NCBI GenBank assembly: GCA_964550325.1
Contig: CAZJYT010000006.1
Coordinates: 1 to 34,334 of the forward strand
Origin: CAZJYT01 sp964550325
GTDB taxonomy: Bacteria > Patescibacteriota > Minisyncoccia > Minisyncoccales > CAZJYT01
DNA: 34,334 bases
Direction: 5' to 3'
Shown here piece by piece: positions 23,344 to 30,880 of the stretch (the first letter of the stretch is position 1; each line of letters begins with the position of its first letter). A model generated the notes under the pieces. That model was not told where the DNA came from and made no database searches. It saw only the letters and a list, made by a program, of their open reading frames with translations. Position numbers and translations under genes: made by a program.

Positions 23344-24504
23344 TTAGAGAATCAAGGAGAAGAAAATCATTCCAAAGATAAATTTTCCAAACTGAAAAAT
23401 ATCTTTTAGAGTGACTAAAATCATTAAACCTATCAGTAAGATAAATCCAATTAAATTGATTTTATTTTCAACCTGGGGAGAAATTTTTCTTCCACTCAGA
23501 ACCTCGATCCCAATAAAAAGAATCCTTCCTCCATCTAAAGCGGGAATAGGAAAAAAATTTATTAGGGCTAAGGTTAGAGAAAGAAGGGCTAAAAGATTCA
23601 AAAGAGAAAATAATCCCTCTTCTACACTCATCTTAGTCACAGCTAATATCCCCACAGGACCTGCTACTGCCGAAGCCAAGGGCTGAATATTTTTCTTTGT
23701 AAAGGAGTCTTTAATTAGATGACCTAATCCAAAAAAGGTAAAATGAGTCAGATTGAAAGAATGTAAAAACCCCATAAATATTTTATCTGAAAGTGAAGAA
23801 TACTCAATTTTCATTATTTTTCTTAATCCAATCCCCAAAGGTCCTTCTTTTTTAGGAAAACTCTTTCTAGGAACTACTTTTATTGTCTTTTCCTTTTCTG
23901 TATCCAATTCTTTTAATTTTAAGACCACCTCCTCTCCTTTATGTTGATGGATAAATTCAATAAATTCCTCAATATCCTCAAATCTCTTTTGATTAGCAGT
24001 TATTAGCTGACTGTTAGGAGTAATTCCTGCCTTTTCAGCTGGAGAATTTTTATTTACCTCAGAGATAATTATTAAGTTCTCTTGCCTTCCAAAGGGAAAA
24101 TAATATTTAGAATCTAAACCAAAAACAGCTCCCACAGTAGAGGCATAGCCACCACCAAACAATAAAAAATAAAAAATAAAACTTGCCAACAAAAAATTAC
24201 TAATCACCCCTCCAGAAACAATGGCAATTTTAACCATAGGAGATTTACAATAATAGCTTCTGGGATCCTCTCTCTCTTCTTTTTTTAGCCCTTCTTCACC
24301 AAATAGTTTTACAAACCCACCAATAGGAATAGCTCCAATTGAATAAATAGTCTCTCCTCTTTTTCTTTTCCAAATGGTGGGAGGAAAACCTATAGCAAAC
24401 TCTTCTACTTTTACTCCTGCTTTTTTAGCAATTAAAAAATGACCCAATTCATGGACCAAAATCAAAATCCCAATAATAAAAATAAAAGCAATAAAAAAAA
24501 TCAT
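23344..24504 (-). CDS. rseP: RseP-like site-2 membrane zinc protease
   Basis: A 386-residue intramembrane metalloprotease of the M50 family. Helix 1 carries the zinc motif HELGH (His18, Glu19, His22). A PDZ domain occupies about residues 125-200 (NSPAEKAGITPNSQLITANQ). The third zinc ligand lies in FPIPALDGGRILF near residue 320, in the second half of the membrane core, and further helices follow. In well-studied bacteria this enzyme cuts anti-sigma factors or remnant signal peptides. Its start ATG overlaps the frr stop (TAATG), a common rseP-frr neighbourhood in bacteria. Confidence 0.95.
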   Translation of the reverse strand: MIFFIAFIFIIGILILVHELGHFLIAKKAGVKVEEFAIGFPPTIWKRKRGETIYSIGAIPIGGFVKLFGEEGLKKEEREDPRSYYCKSPMVKIAIVSGGVISNFLLASFIFYFLLFGGGYASTVGAVFGLDSKYYFPFGRQENLIIISEVNKNSPAEKAGITPNSQLITANQKRFEDIEEFIEFIHQHKGEEVVLKLKELDTEKEKTIKVVPRKSFPKKEGPLGIGLRKIMKIEYSSLSDKIFMGFLHSFNLTHFTFFGLGHLIKDSFTKKNIQPLASAVAGPVGILAVTKMSVEEGLFSLLNLLALLSLTLALINFFPIPALDGGRILFIGIEVLSGRKISPQVENKINLIGFILLIGLMILVTLKDIFQFGKFIFGMIFFSLIL

Positions 24505-25061
24505 TAGCCTTCAATTTCTTTTTTCTTTTTTTCTCCCAATGTTTTTATTTTCTCCATATATTCATCTACTATTTTTTGCAATTCCTTTTTTCCTTTAAAT
24601 TTCCCATCCTCAGAGATTTCTCCCTCCCTCCAAAGCTGTTGAATTTTTGACCAAGCCTCATCTCTCCATTTTCTAACCGTCTTTCTTGCTTCTTCTTGCT
24701 TCTGAGAAACCAATCTTATTAATTCTTCCTTATATTCTTGAGTTAAAGGAGGAAGAATTACCCTAATTACTTCTTTCTCTGCCCTCAAGATAAAACCTCT
24801 CCCACTCCTTTCTAAGGTCTTTATAATAGGTTGAAGATAGGAAGGATCCCAGGGCTGAATTAAAATCTCTCTTGGGCCAGGAATAGAGATAGAAGAAAGT
24901 TGTTTTAGCGAAAATTTTTCTCCAAAGTACTCAATTAAAATATCCTCTACTAAAGCAGGAGTAGCCCTTGAGCTTCTAATTTTTATCAATTCTCTTTTTA
25001 AATAAGAGATTGCTTTTTCTAATTCTGGTTCAATTTGATTAATAATTCCTTTATAATCCAT
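24504..25061 (-). CDS. frr: Ribosome recycling factor
   Basis: A 185-residue protein that splits post-termination ribosomes together with EF-G. It shows the RRF three-helix bundle ends and the beta-rich hinge domain: LIKIRSSRATPALVEDILIEYFG, LKQLSSISIPGPREILIQPWD, then VIRVILPPLTQEYKEELIRLV and ARKTVRKWRDEAW. Length is standard. One base separates it from the delta' gene upstream. Confidence 0.97.
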   Translation of the reverse strand: MDYKGIINQIEPELEKAISYLKRELIKIRSSRATPALVEDILIEYFGEKFSLKQLSSISIPGPREILIQPWDPSYLQPIIKTLERSGRGFILRAEKEVIRVILPPLTQEYKEELIRLVSQKQEEARKTVRKWRDEAWSKIQQLWREGEISEDGKFKGKKELQKIVDEYMEKIKTLGEKKKKEIEG

Positions 25062-25062
25062 A

Positions 25063-25929
25063 TTATATTTTTAACATTAAATTCTCTAAGGCTAACCTTT
25101 TATTTAGATTTTGAAAAGTAATCAGAAAATAGGTCTCTTCTATAAATTCTATTATATTTACTATCTCTTTTAAAGAAAAATTATGGAAAGCCTTTGGTTC
25201 TTTTCCTTCTAATTTCTCACTCAATAATGTCCTAAGATAAAGGAGCCATATTTTTAAAATCTCTTGAGGCTCCTGAGAGATTTTTTTGGCATAGTCAAAT
25301 TTCTCTTTTAAATCTGAATTTAGAATTTCTAAAAGCTCCTTAATCGCCTTTTTAAATTTTTGCATCTCCTCATGATTAGAAACAAGCTCAAAAACCATTC
25401 CTGGACAACCCAAAGAAATCCCAGCTAATTTCTCTGATAAGTCTTCTTCAACCCCCTTTTGTAAGAGAGCTTCTTTTATTTCTCTTTTTGATAAAGGATA
25501 AAATTTCATAATTTGACAACGGGAAACGATTGTTGGTAATAAACGGCTAAGAAAGGAAGTAATTAAAATTAAAACACTCTCCCCTTTTGGTTCTTCTAAG
25601 GTCTTTAAAAAACAGTTTTGAGCCTGAAAGTTCATCAAGTGGGCATTATCTATAATTACTATTTTAAAAGGAGCAGAAGATTTTTTAAGAGAAAGTCTTA
25701 AAATCAGTTCTCTAATTTGAGAAATTTTTATTTCTCCATTTATTGGTTCCAAAAAAACAAAATCCGGATGTCCCCAAAGAGATTGCTTTAAAATTAGAGA
25801 AGCAAACTCTAAGGCTAAGGTTTTTTTACCTATTTTTTCTGGTCCTACAAATAAAAGAGCGTGAGGAATTTTTTTTATTTTTACCAAAAATTTTAAAAAT
25901 TCCCATTGCTTTTGATGACCAATTATCAT
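25063..25929 (-). CDS. holB: DNA polymerase III delta' subunit (clamp-loader AAA+ protein)
   Basis: A 288-residue clamp-loader subunit. It opens IIGHQKQWEFL and shows a modified P-loop GPEKIGKKTL (29-38), KIVIIDNAHLM as Walker B without the catalytic Glu, CFLKTLEEP, and TIVSRCQ, the SRC motif that supplies the arginine finger. The four-Cys zinc finger of DnaX and E. coli delta' is not visible, and the Lys in place of the first P-loop Ser/Thr suggests weak ATP binding, as in delta' proteins. It overlaps mreB by four bases and precedes frr by one. Confidence 0.88.
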   Translation of the reverse strand: MIIGHQKQWEFLKFLVKIKKIPHALLFVGPEKIGKKTLALEFASLILKQSLWGHPDFVFLEPINGEIKISQIRELILRLSLKKSSAPFKIVIIDNAHLMNFQAQNCFLKTLEEPKGESVLILITSFLSRLLPTIVSRCQIMKFYPLSKREIKEALLQKGVEEDLSEKLAGISLGCPGMVFELVSNHEEMQKFKKAIKELLEILNSDLKEKFDYAKKISQEPQEILKIWLLYLRTLLSEKLEGKEPKAFHNFSLKEIVNIIEFIEETYFLITFQNLNKRLALENLMLKI

Positions 25930-26942
25930 AAAATTTTACTCTTTGCCATCAAACTTCTTTTATAAAGCTCTAAATTTTCTAACATCGCTCCAGTACCTTT
26001 AGCAACGCAAAATAAAGCTTCTTCAGTTAAAACAAAGGGAATACCAATTGCCTGAGAAATCTTTTCTGGTAGATGAGAAAGTAAAGAGCCTCCTCCAGCC
26101 AAAACTCCTCCTTTTTCCATAATATCAGCTGAAAGTTCTGGAGGGGTATTTCTTAATACCCCTTTTATTGCTCGAATAATTTCTTCTATCACATCAGAAA
26201 GAGCCTCACAGATTTCATTAGAGCTCAAGATAATATTTTTGGGCAAACCAGAAATTAGATCTCTTCCTTTAATTTCCATTTTTTTCTCTTCTTTTAGGGG
26301 TAGGGCGGTGCCAATTTTAACTTTAATCTTTTCTGTCATTTGTTCACCAATGGCTAAATTATATTTTTTTCTAACATATTCTGAAATAGCTTCATCCATT
26401 TTATCTCCCGCTATTCTAAGTGAAGCCCAGCTAACAATCCCCCCCAAAGAAAGGACTGCTATCTCAGTGGTTCCACCTCCAATATCCACGATTAAATGTC
26501 CAGAAGAAGAACCAATAGGAAGACCAGCTCCAATTGCTGAAAGAATTGGTTCTTTAGCTAAATAAACAAATTTTGCTCCGGCTGAAATTCCTGCCTCAAT
26601 GATAGCCCGGCTCTCAGTTGAGCTACAGCCTGCAGGTACCCCAATTACCAATTCTGGTTTAAATATCCTAAACACTCCCAAGACCTTTCTTAAGAAATAT
26701 CTAATCATTGCCTGGGTTACCCGATAATCAGCAATCACCCCTTCTCTCAAGGGTCTATATACTCTAATGGTATCTGGAGTCCTCCCAACCATTTTTTTAG
26801 CCTCTCTTCCCACTGCCAAAATTTTATTTTCGGGTAGAGAAACAGCAACTACCGAAGGTTCTTGTAAGACCACCCCTTTTTTAGGGATAAAAATGGCAGA
26901 ATTGCAGGTCCCTAAATCTATTCCAATCTTTTTAGCAAACAT
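25926..26942 (-). CDS. mreB: Rod-shape-determining actin homologue MreB
   Basis: A 338-residue actin-fold filament protein that guides lateral wall synthesis. Phosphate 1 is IGIDLGTCNSAIFIP (7-21), phosphate 2 is VDIGGGTTEIAVLSLGG (about 158-174), and the adenosine motif is LAGGGSLLSHLPE near residue 288. It belongs to a cell-wall pair with murA, which ends 12 bases upstream. No mreC or mreD is adjacent. The N-terminal membrane-binding segment MFAKKIG is short. Confidence 0.96.
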   Translation of the reverse strand: MFAKKIGIDLGTCNSAIFIPKKGVVLQEPSVVAVSLPENKILAVGREAKKMVGRTPDTIRVYRPLREGVIADYRVTQAMIRYFLRKVLGVFRIFKPELVIGVPAGCSSTESRAIIEAGISAGAKFVYLAKEPILSAIGAGLPIGSSSGHLIVDIGGGTTEIAVLSLGGIVSWASLRIAGDKMDEAISEYVRKKYNLAIGEQMTEKIKVKIGTALPLKEEKKMEIKGRDLISGLPKNIILSSNEICEALSDVIEEIIRAIKGVLRNTPPELSADIMEKGGVLAGGGSLLSHLPEKISQAIGIPFVLTEEALFCVAKGTGAMLENLELYKRSLMAKSKIL

Positions 26943-26954
26943 ATTTTTAAAAAA

Positions 26955-28217
26955 TTAGATTCGCTTAATCTCCGCCCCCAAATTTTTTAATTTTTCATCA
27001 ATTTTCTCATAACCCCTATCTATCTGGTTGATATTTCTAATAAGAGTCTCTCCTTTGGCACACAAACCTGCTAAAATTAAAGAAGCTCCCGCCCTAATGT
27101 CCCATGACTCTATCTTATTTCCAACCAATTCTGTCTTTCCAAAAATAAAAGCTCTATGAGGGTCTACAATCTCAATATCAGCTCCCATCTTTCTTAGTTC
27201 TTGGATGAAATTAAATCTATTTTCATAGAGGGGATCATGAATTAAACTTTTTCCCCCTATCTGGGTTAAAAGGGGAATTAAGGGAGGAATTAAATCTGTA
27301 GGAAAACCAGGATAAGGAAGGGCTTGAATCTTTATAGGTTTTAATTTTAAAGAAGGAAAAATCTTTAAAGAATCCTTAGATTCTATTTTTAGCCTCGCTC
27401 CCATTTCTTTTAGCCTCTCTAAAAATATCTCTAAATGATTAAAATTGACAGGATTTATTTTTATCTCGCCCTGGGTAATCAGGGAAGCAATTACAAAGGT
27501 ACCTACTTCTAAAGGGTCAGAAATAATTTTATGATACACTCCTTTTAATCTTTTTACTCCTTTAATTTTAAGATGATGGCTACCCAAACCTTCAATTTTA
27601 GCTCCCATTTTTCTTAAAAGTTCTCCTAAATCTTGAACCTGAGGCTCAGCAGCTGCTAATTTAATCTCTGTTTCTCCTCTTGCTAACACTCCTGCCATCA
27701 TTAGATTTTCGGTAGCGGTTACTGAAAACTCCTTCAAAACAATTTTTCTCCCCACAAGTTCTTTCCTTCTCTTAAAATAATAAAAACTACCTTCTTGAAA
27801 AATCTCAGCTCCTAAACTTTTAAAGCCTTCCAGGTGGGTAGTAATAGGTCTCAAACCTATTTTATCTCCTCCTGGATGGGGAAATTTAAAATTTTTAAAG
27901 CGAACAAAGAGGGGAGCCAATAATAAGACAGAGACTCTACTTTTTTCAATTTCCTCAAAATCTAATTTTTGGGGATCAATATTTTTGGCATTAACTTTTA
28001 TTTTTTTCTCATCTAACCATTCTATCTCTACCCCCATTTCTTTCAAGATTTTAATCAATCCAAAAATATCAGAAACCAAGGGAATGTTGTCAATGACGCA
28101 ATCCTCTTCACAAAGTAAGGTAGCACATAAAATAGCACCTGCAGAGTTTTTATAACCTCCTATTCTCACCTCTCCCTTTAAAGCTTTTCCTCCTTTAATA
28201 AGAAACCCTCCTTTCAT
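26955..28217 (-). CDS. murA: UDP-GlcNAc 1-carboxyvinyltransferase MurA, Asp at the active-site Cys position
   Basis: A 420-residue enzyme for the first committed step of peptidoglycan synthesis (enolpyruvyl transfer from PEP to UDP-GlcNAc). The substrate Lys-Asn pair is K23-N24 (GGYKNSAGAIL). The mobile loop, normally PGGCxIG with Cys115, reads PGGDKIG here, with Asp118 in place of Cys. The EPSP-synthase-like repeats (GVLARGETEI, GLCAKGETLIRNI) are complete. The same Cys-to-Asp change makes MurA of mycobacteria and chlamydiae insensitive to fosfomycin. First gene of the seven-gene operon, with a predicted near-leaderless promoter. Confidence 0.96.
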   Translation of the reverse strand: MKGGFLIKGGKALKGEVRIGGYKNSAGAILCATLLCEEDCVIDNIPLVSDIFGLIKILKEMGVEIEWLDEKKIKVNAKNIDPQKLDFEEIEKSRVSVLLLAPLFVRFKNFKFPHPGGDKIGLRPITTHLEGFKSLGAEIFQEGSFYYFKRRKELVGRKIVLKEFSVTATENLMMAGVLARGETEIKLAAAEPQVQDLGELLRKMGAKIEGLGSHHLKIKGVKRLKGVYHKIISDPLEVGTFVIASLITQGEIKINPVNFNHLEIFLERLKEMGARLKIESKDSLKIFPSLKLKPIKIQALPYPGFPTDLIPPLIPLLTQIGGKSLIHDPLYENRFNFIQELRKMGADIEIVDPHRAFIFGKTELVGNKIESWDIRAGASLILAGLCAKGETLIRNINQIDRGYEKIDEKLKNLGAEIKRI

Positions 28218-28226
28218 AGCTTTTTC

Positions 28227-28232
28227 ATTTTA
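28227..28232 (-). promoter_or_regulatory. Putative extended -10 of the murA operon (near-leaderless)
   Basis: On the minus strand, TG-A-TAAAAT lies 9 bases before the murA ATG, predicting a leader of 2-3 bases. The -35 (TTTGTA at 28250-28255) is weak. Confidence 0.45.
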
Positions 28233-28320
28233 TCAAATTTCTTCAATTTTACAAATCCAAGTGAAAATTCCAATATTCAAAACCTAAATTCCAAAATAAT
28301 TTGGTCATTCGCTCGTTTAG

Positions 28321-28403
28321 TACTGGATATTATAAGAAACCAGTATGAAATTTAGGTTAGGAAGTTAGATTTTTAATCTCTTGACCAAACTAACCTCCTA
28401 ACC
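28321..28403. repeat. Two inverted repeats between murA and hicB
   Basis: TACTGG (28321-28326) pairs with CCAGTA (28340-28345). GGTTAGGAAGTTAG (28355-28368) pairs with CTAACCTCCTAACC (28390-28403), with one mismatch in 14. They lie in the 287-base gap between the divergent murA and hicB genes; no T-tract follows. Confidence 0.55.
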
Positions 28404-28468
28404 CTTTAACCCTAAACAGGAATTTTGAATTTTGTAGTTTTGCATTTTTGAATTAAAATTGTAGTTGA

Positions 28469-28496
28469 TTGACATTAATTTAGAAAAAATTATAAT
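28469..28496 (+). promoter_or_regulatory. Consensus promoter of the HicB/HicA pair
   Basis: TTGACA (28469-28474), 16-base spacer, TATAAT (28491-28496): both boxes match the sigma-70 consensus exactly. Only 8 bases separate the -10 from the hicB ATG at 28505, so the mRNA would be leaderless or nearly so. Confidence 0.75.
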
Positions 28497-28504
28497 GAAA
28501 GTGT

Positions 28505-28765
28505 ATGCGGTTATTTTTGACGATTAAAATTTGGCCTGAGGGGAAAAAATATGTGGCTTATTGTCCGGAGTTAGAAGTAGCTTCTCAAGGGAAAAATCCA
28601 GAGCATGCCTTAAAAAGGATAAAAGAGGCAATTGAGGTTTTTTTGGAAGAAACCAAAAAAATGGGAACCCTTGAAGAGGTTCTGAGAGATGTAGGATTTG
28701 TAAAAGAAAACAAAAAATGGAAGAGTCCTCTTGTTTCTATCTCTTCTTTGGAAGTGAAGGTTTAA
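28505..28765 (+). CDS. hicB: HicB-like antitoxin
   Basis: An 86-residue protein with the HicB partial RNase-H-like fold: FLTIKIWPEGKKYVAYCPEL, ASQGKNPEHALKRIKEAIEVFLEE. The short form has no obvious C-terminal DNA-binding domain. It ends directly against the HicA-like start (TAAATG), the coupled arrangement of HicBA-type toxin-antitoxin pairs; here the antitoxin comes first. It is driven by a perfect-consensus promoter. The sequence could also be a stand-alone HicB-family protein, but the adjacent HicA makes a TA pair likely. Confidence 0.85.
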   Translation: MRLFLTIKIWPEGKKYVAYCPELEVASQGKNPEHALKRIKEAIEVFLEETKKMGTLEEVLRDVGFVKENKKWKSPLVSISSLEVKV

Positions 28766-28993
28766 ATGAAGATTACTCCTATTCATTGGCGAAAATTAGC
28801 CAGAATTTTTGAATTAGATGGCTGGAAATTAAGTCGCACCAAAGGCGACCATTTAATTTATACCAAGAAAAATTTTCCAAGACCTGTAGTAATCCCAAAA
28901 GATTCTTCGGTAGCAGTTTTTGTTATTTTAAATAACTTAAAAACAGCAAAGATTTCTCGCCAAAGATATCTTGAATTATTAAAGAAACTTTAA
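28766..28993 (+). CDS. hicA: HicA-like mRNA interferase toxin
   Basis: A 75-residue double-stranded-RNA-binding-like protein of the HicA/YcfA family. The pattern is ITPIHWRKLARIFELDGWKL, then SRTKGDHLIYTKK with the conserved His29, and VVIPKDSSVAVFVILNNLKTAKIS before the final helix. HicA toxins cleave mRNA and are held by HicB. It abuts hicB with no gap. Confidence 0.87.
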   Translation: MKITPIHWRKLARIFELDGWKLSRTKGDHLIYTKKNFPRPVVIPKDSSVAVFVILNNLKTAKISRQRYLELLKKL

Positions 28994-29076
28994 AATTTTA
29001 TAAATTTTATAAAACTACTTTTTGTTAGTTAAATAAATTCTCTATTCAAAATTCCATGAAAATCCTAAATCCTAAA

Positions 29077-29106
29077 CCCCGTTAGAGAATTCAACCTCTA
29101 ACGGGG
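29077..29106. repeat. Palindromic element CCCCGTTAGAG...CTCTAACGGGG
   Basis: An 11-bp perfect stem (29077-29087 with 29096-29106) and an 8-base loop. No T-tract follows, so a terminator is unlikely. It shares the CCCCG/CGGGG clamp with the elements at 30-69 and 2785-2812. Confidence 0.75.
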
Positions 29107-29273
29107 CAGGCAAAATTCCAAATAAAATTCAAAAATCTAAAAACAATTTTTTAATTTTTATTTCTTAATTTTTATTCAATTCTTATTTTTTAATTTTTAA
29201 AATGCTTAAAAATTAAAAATTGATTAAAAATCAAAAATTAAGAATTAAAAAATTAGAGGTAGTTTTAAGATTT

Positions 29274-29313
29274 GTCACCCACGCTCCAGAGCTTCGGCGA
29301 GGAAGCGAGATTT
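29274..29313 (+). repeat. Third copy of the GTCGCC-family dispersed repeat
   Basis: It starts GTCACCCACGCTCC and continues AGAGCTTCGGCGAGGAAGCG. It matches the minus strand of 20798-20837 at 33 of 40 positions, including the trailing GCGAGATTT, though its outer stem has decayed. Confidence 0.7.
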
Positions 29314-29334
29314 TTATTCTTTAGGTAAGGTAAA

Positions 29335-29363
29335 TTGATTTTTAAGGCAAAATAAATTAAAAT
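29335..29363 (+). promoter_or_regulatory. Putative promoter of lysS (near-leaderless)
   Basis: TTGATT (29335-29340), 17-base spacer, TAAAAT (29358-29363). Nine bases separate the -10 from the ATG at 29373, giving a leader of 2-3 bases and supporting that start over the TTG at 29364. Confidence 0.6.
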
Positions 29364-29372
29364 TTGAGTGGT

Positions 29373-30836
29373 ATGCCTACTTTAGAAGAAATTAGAGATA
29401 AAAGGATAAAAAAATTAGAAAAAATTAAAGGAGCAGGAATCAATCCCTACCCTTTATTCACCAATAGAACAGACACCATTTATTCTGTCTTGCAAAGATT
29501 TTCTCTGCTTGAAAATCTTCAAAAAGAAGTAATTTTAGTAGGAAGAATTAAAAGCTTAAGACTTCATGGAAGAGTTATCTTTCTGGATTTAGAAGACGGA
29601 ACAGGAAAGATTCAAGGGCTCTTAAGAGAGGATAAAATAGGCAAGAAAGAATATAAATTTTTTAGAGAAAACCTTGATATTGGAGATTTTATTGAGATAA
29701 GAGGCTATTTGTTTAAAACAAAAACAGGAGAAAAAACTATTGAGGCAAAAAATTATAAAATTTTAGCAAAGTCTCTCAGACCCTTACCTGAAAAGTGGCA
29801 TGGATTGAGAGATATTGAGGAAAGATATAGAAAAAGATATTTGGATCTGCTTTTTAATCCAGAGGTAAAAATGAAATTTCGCCTCCGTTCCCAAATTATT
29901 AAAGAAATTAGAAATTTCTTAGATAAAGAAGATTTTATTGAAGTAGAGACCCCTATCTTACAGCCTATTTATGGAGGAGCTACTGCCAGACCTTTTAAAA
30001 CTCATTTAAATGCTTTAGATATGGATTTATATCTGAGGATTGCTCCAGAGCTTTATTTAAAAAGACTATTAGTAGGCGGATTTGAAAAGATTTATGAAAT
30101 TGGAAAATGTTTTAGAAATGAAGGTATTGATAGAGAACACAATCCTGACTTTACTATTTTAGAATTTTATATAGCCTATACAGATTACAACGAATTAATG
30201 AAATTTACTGAAAGATTATTTACTGAGGTCATCAAGAAAATCTTTGGGACTTTAATAATTAAATATCAAGGAAAAGAAATCAATTTTACACCTCCTTGGC
30301 AAAAGATAGAATTTTCGGATATTTTCAGAAAATATATTAATATTAAATTAGAAGAAACTAAAGAAGAGATATTAAAAGAAAAAGCCAAAAAAATGGGAAT
30401 TGAAATTCCAACCTGTGCCAAAAAGTCAGAAATCGCTGATGAAATTTATAAAAAGGTCTGTCGTCCCAATATCTGGCAACCAACTTTTGTCTTGCATTAT
30501 CCAATTGAATCCAAACCTCTATCAAAGGCATTGGATAAAGATCCCAGAAAATCTGCTAATTTCCAATTAGTAGCTGGGGGATGGGAATTAGTTAATGCCT
30601 TTTCAGAATTAAATGATCCCTTAGAACAAAGAAAGCGATTTGAAGAGCAGGAAAAACTTTTTAAGGCAGGTTTTGAAGAGGCTCAAAGGATTGACAAGGA
30701 CTTTTTAGAAGCCTTAGAATATGGTATGCCCCCATCCGCTGGTTTTGGAATGGGTATTGATAGATTGGTTGCCTTGCTAACAAACTCCCATAGTTTGCGA
30801 GAGGTAATATTGTTTCCCACAATGCGTCCAAGATAA
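29373..30836 (+). CDS. lysS: Lysyl-tRNA synthetase, class II
   Basis: A 487-residue class II enzyme. The N-terminal OB-fold anticodon domain covers about residues 50-140 (EVILVGRIKSLRLHGRVIFLD). Class II motif 1 lies around FLDKEDFIEVETPIL, motif 2 is GKCFRNEGIDREHNPDFTILEFY in adjoining pieces, and motif 3 is PSAGFGMGIDRLVALL. Full length. An in-frame TTG at 29364 overlaps the -10 box, so I choose the ATG at 29373 (MPTLEEIRDKRI). serS follows after 44 bases. Confidence 0.96.
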   Translation: MPTLEEIRDKRIKKLEKIKGAGINPYPLFTNRTDTIYSVLQRFSLLENLQKEVILVGRIKSLRLHGRVIFLDLEDGTGKIQGLLREDKIGKKEYKFFRENLDIGDFIEIRGYLFKTKTGEKTIEAKNYKILAKSLRPLPEKWHGLRDIEERYRKRYLDLLFNPEVKMKFRLRSQIIKEIRNFLDKEDFIEVETPILQPIYGGATARPFKTHLNALDMDLYLRIAPELYLKRLLVGGFEKIYEIGKCFRNEGIDREHNPDFTILEFYIAYTDYNELMKFTERLFTEVIKKIFGTLIIKYQGKEINFTPPWQKIEFSDIFRKYINIKLEETKEEILKEKAKKMGIEIPTCAKKSEIADEIYKKVCRPNIWQPTFVLHYPIESKPLSKALDKDPRKSANFQLVAGGWELVNAFSELNDPLEQRKRFEEQEKLFKAGFEEAQRIDKDFLEALEYGMPPSAGFGMGIDRLVALLTNSHSLREVILFPTMRPR

Positions 30837-30880
30837 GGCAAACTACAAATTGGAACTGGTAATTTTTGGAATTTAAAAAT

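Larger units (their letters stand above)
28994..29372. other. Repeat-rich gene-free interval before lysS
   Basis: No gene is seen. It holds the CCCCG palindrome (29077-29106), a run of AATTTTTA-type repeats with an extended AT-only inverted repeat (about 29145-29254), one copy of the GTCGCC-family repeat (29274-29313), and the lysS promoter (29335-29363). Confidence 0.7.

Noticed and set aside
29077..29106. Terminator for HicA
   Set aside because: The stem is perfect, but no T-run follows on either strand, and it belongs to the dispersed palindrome family.
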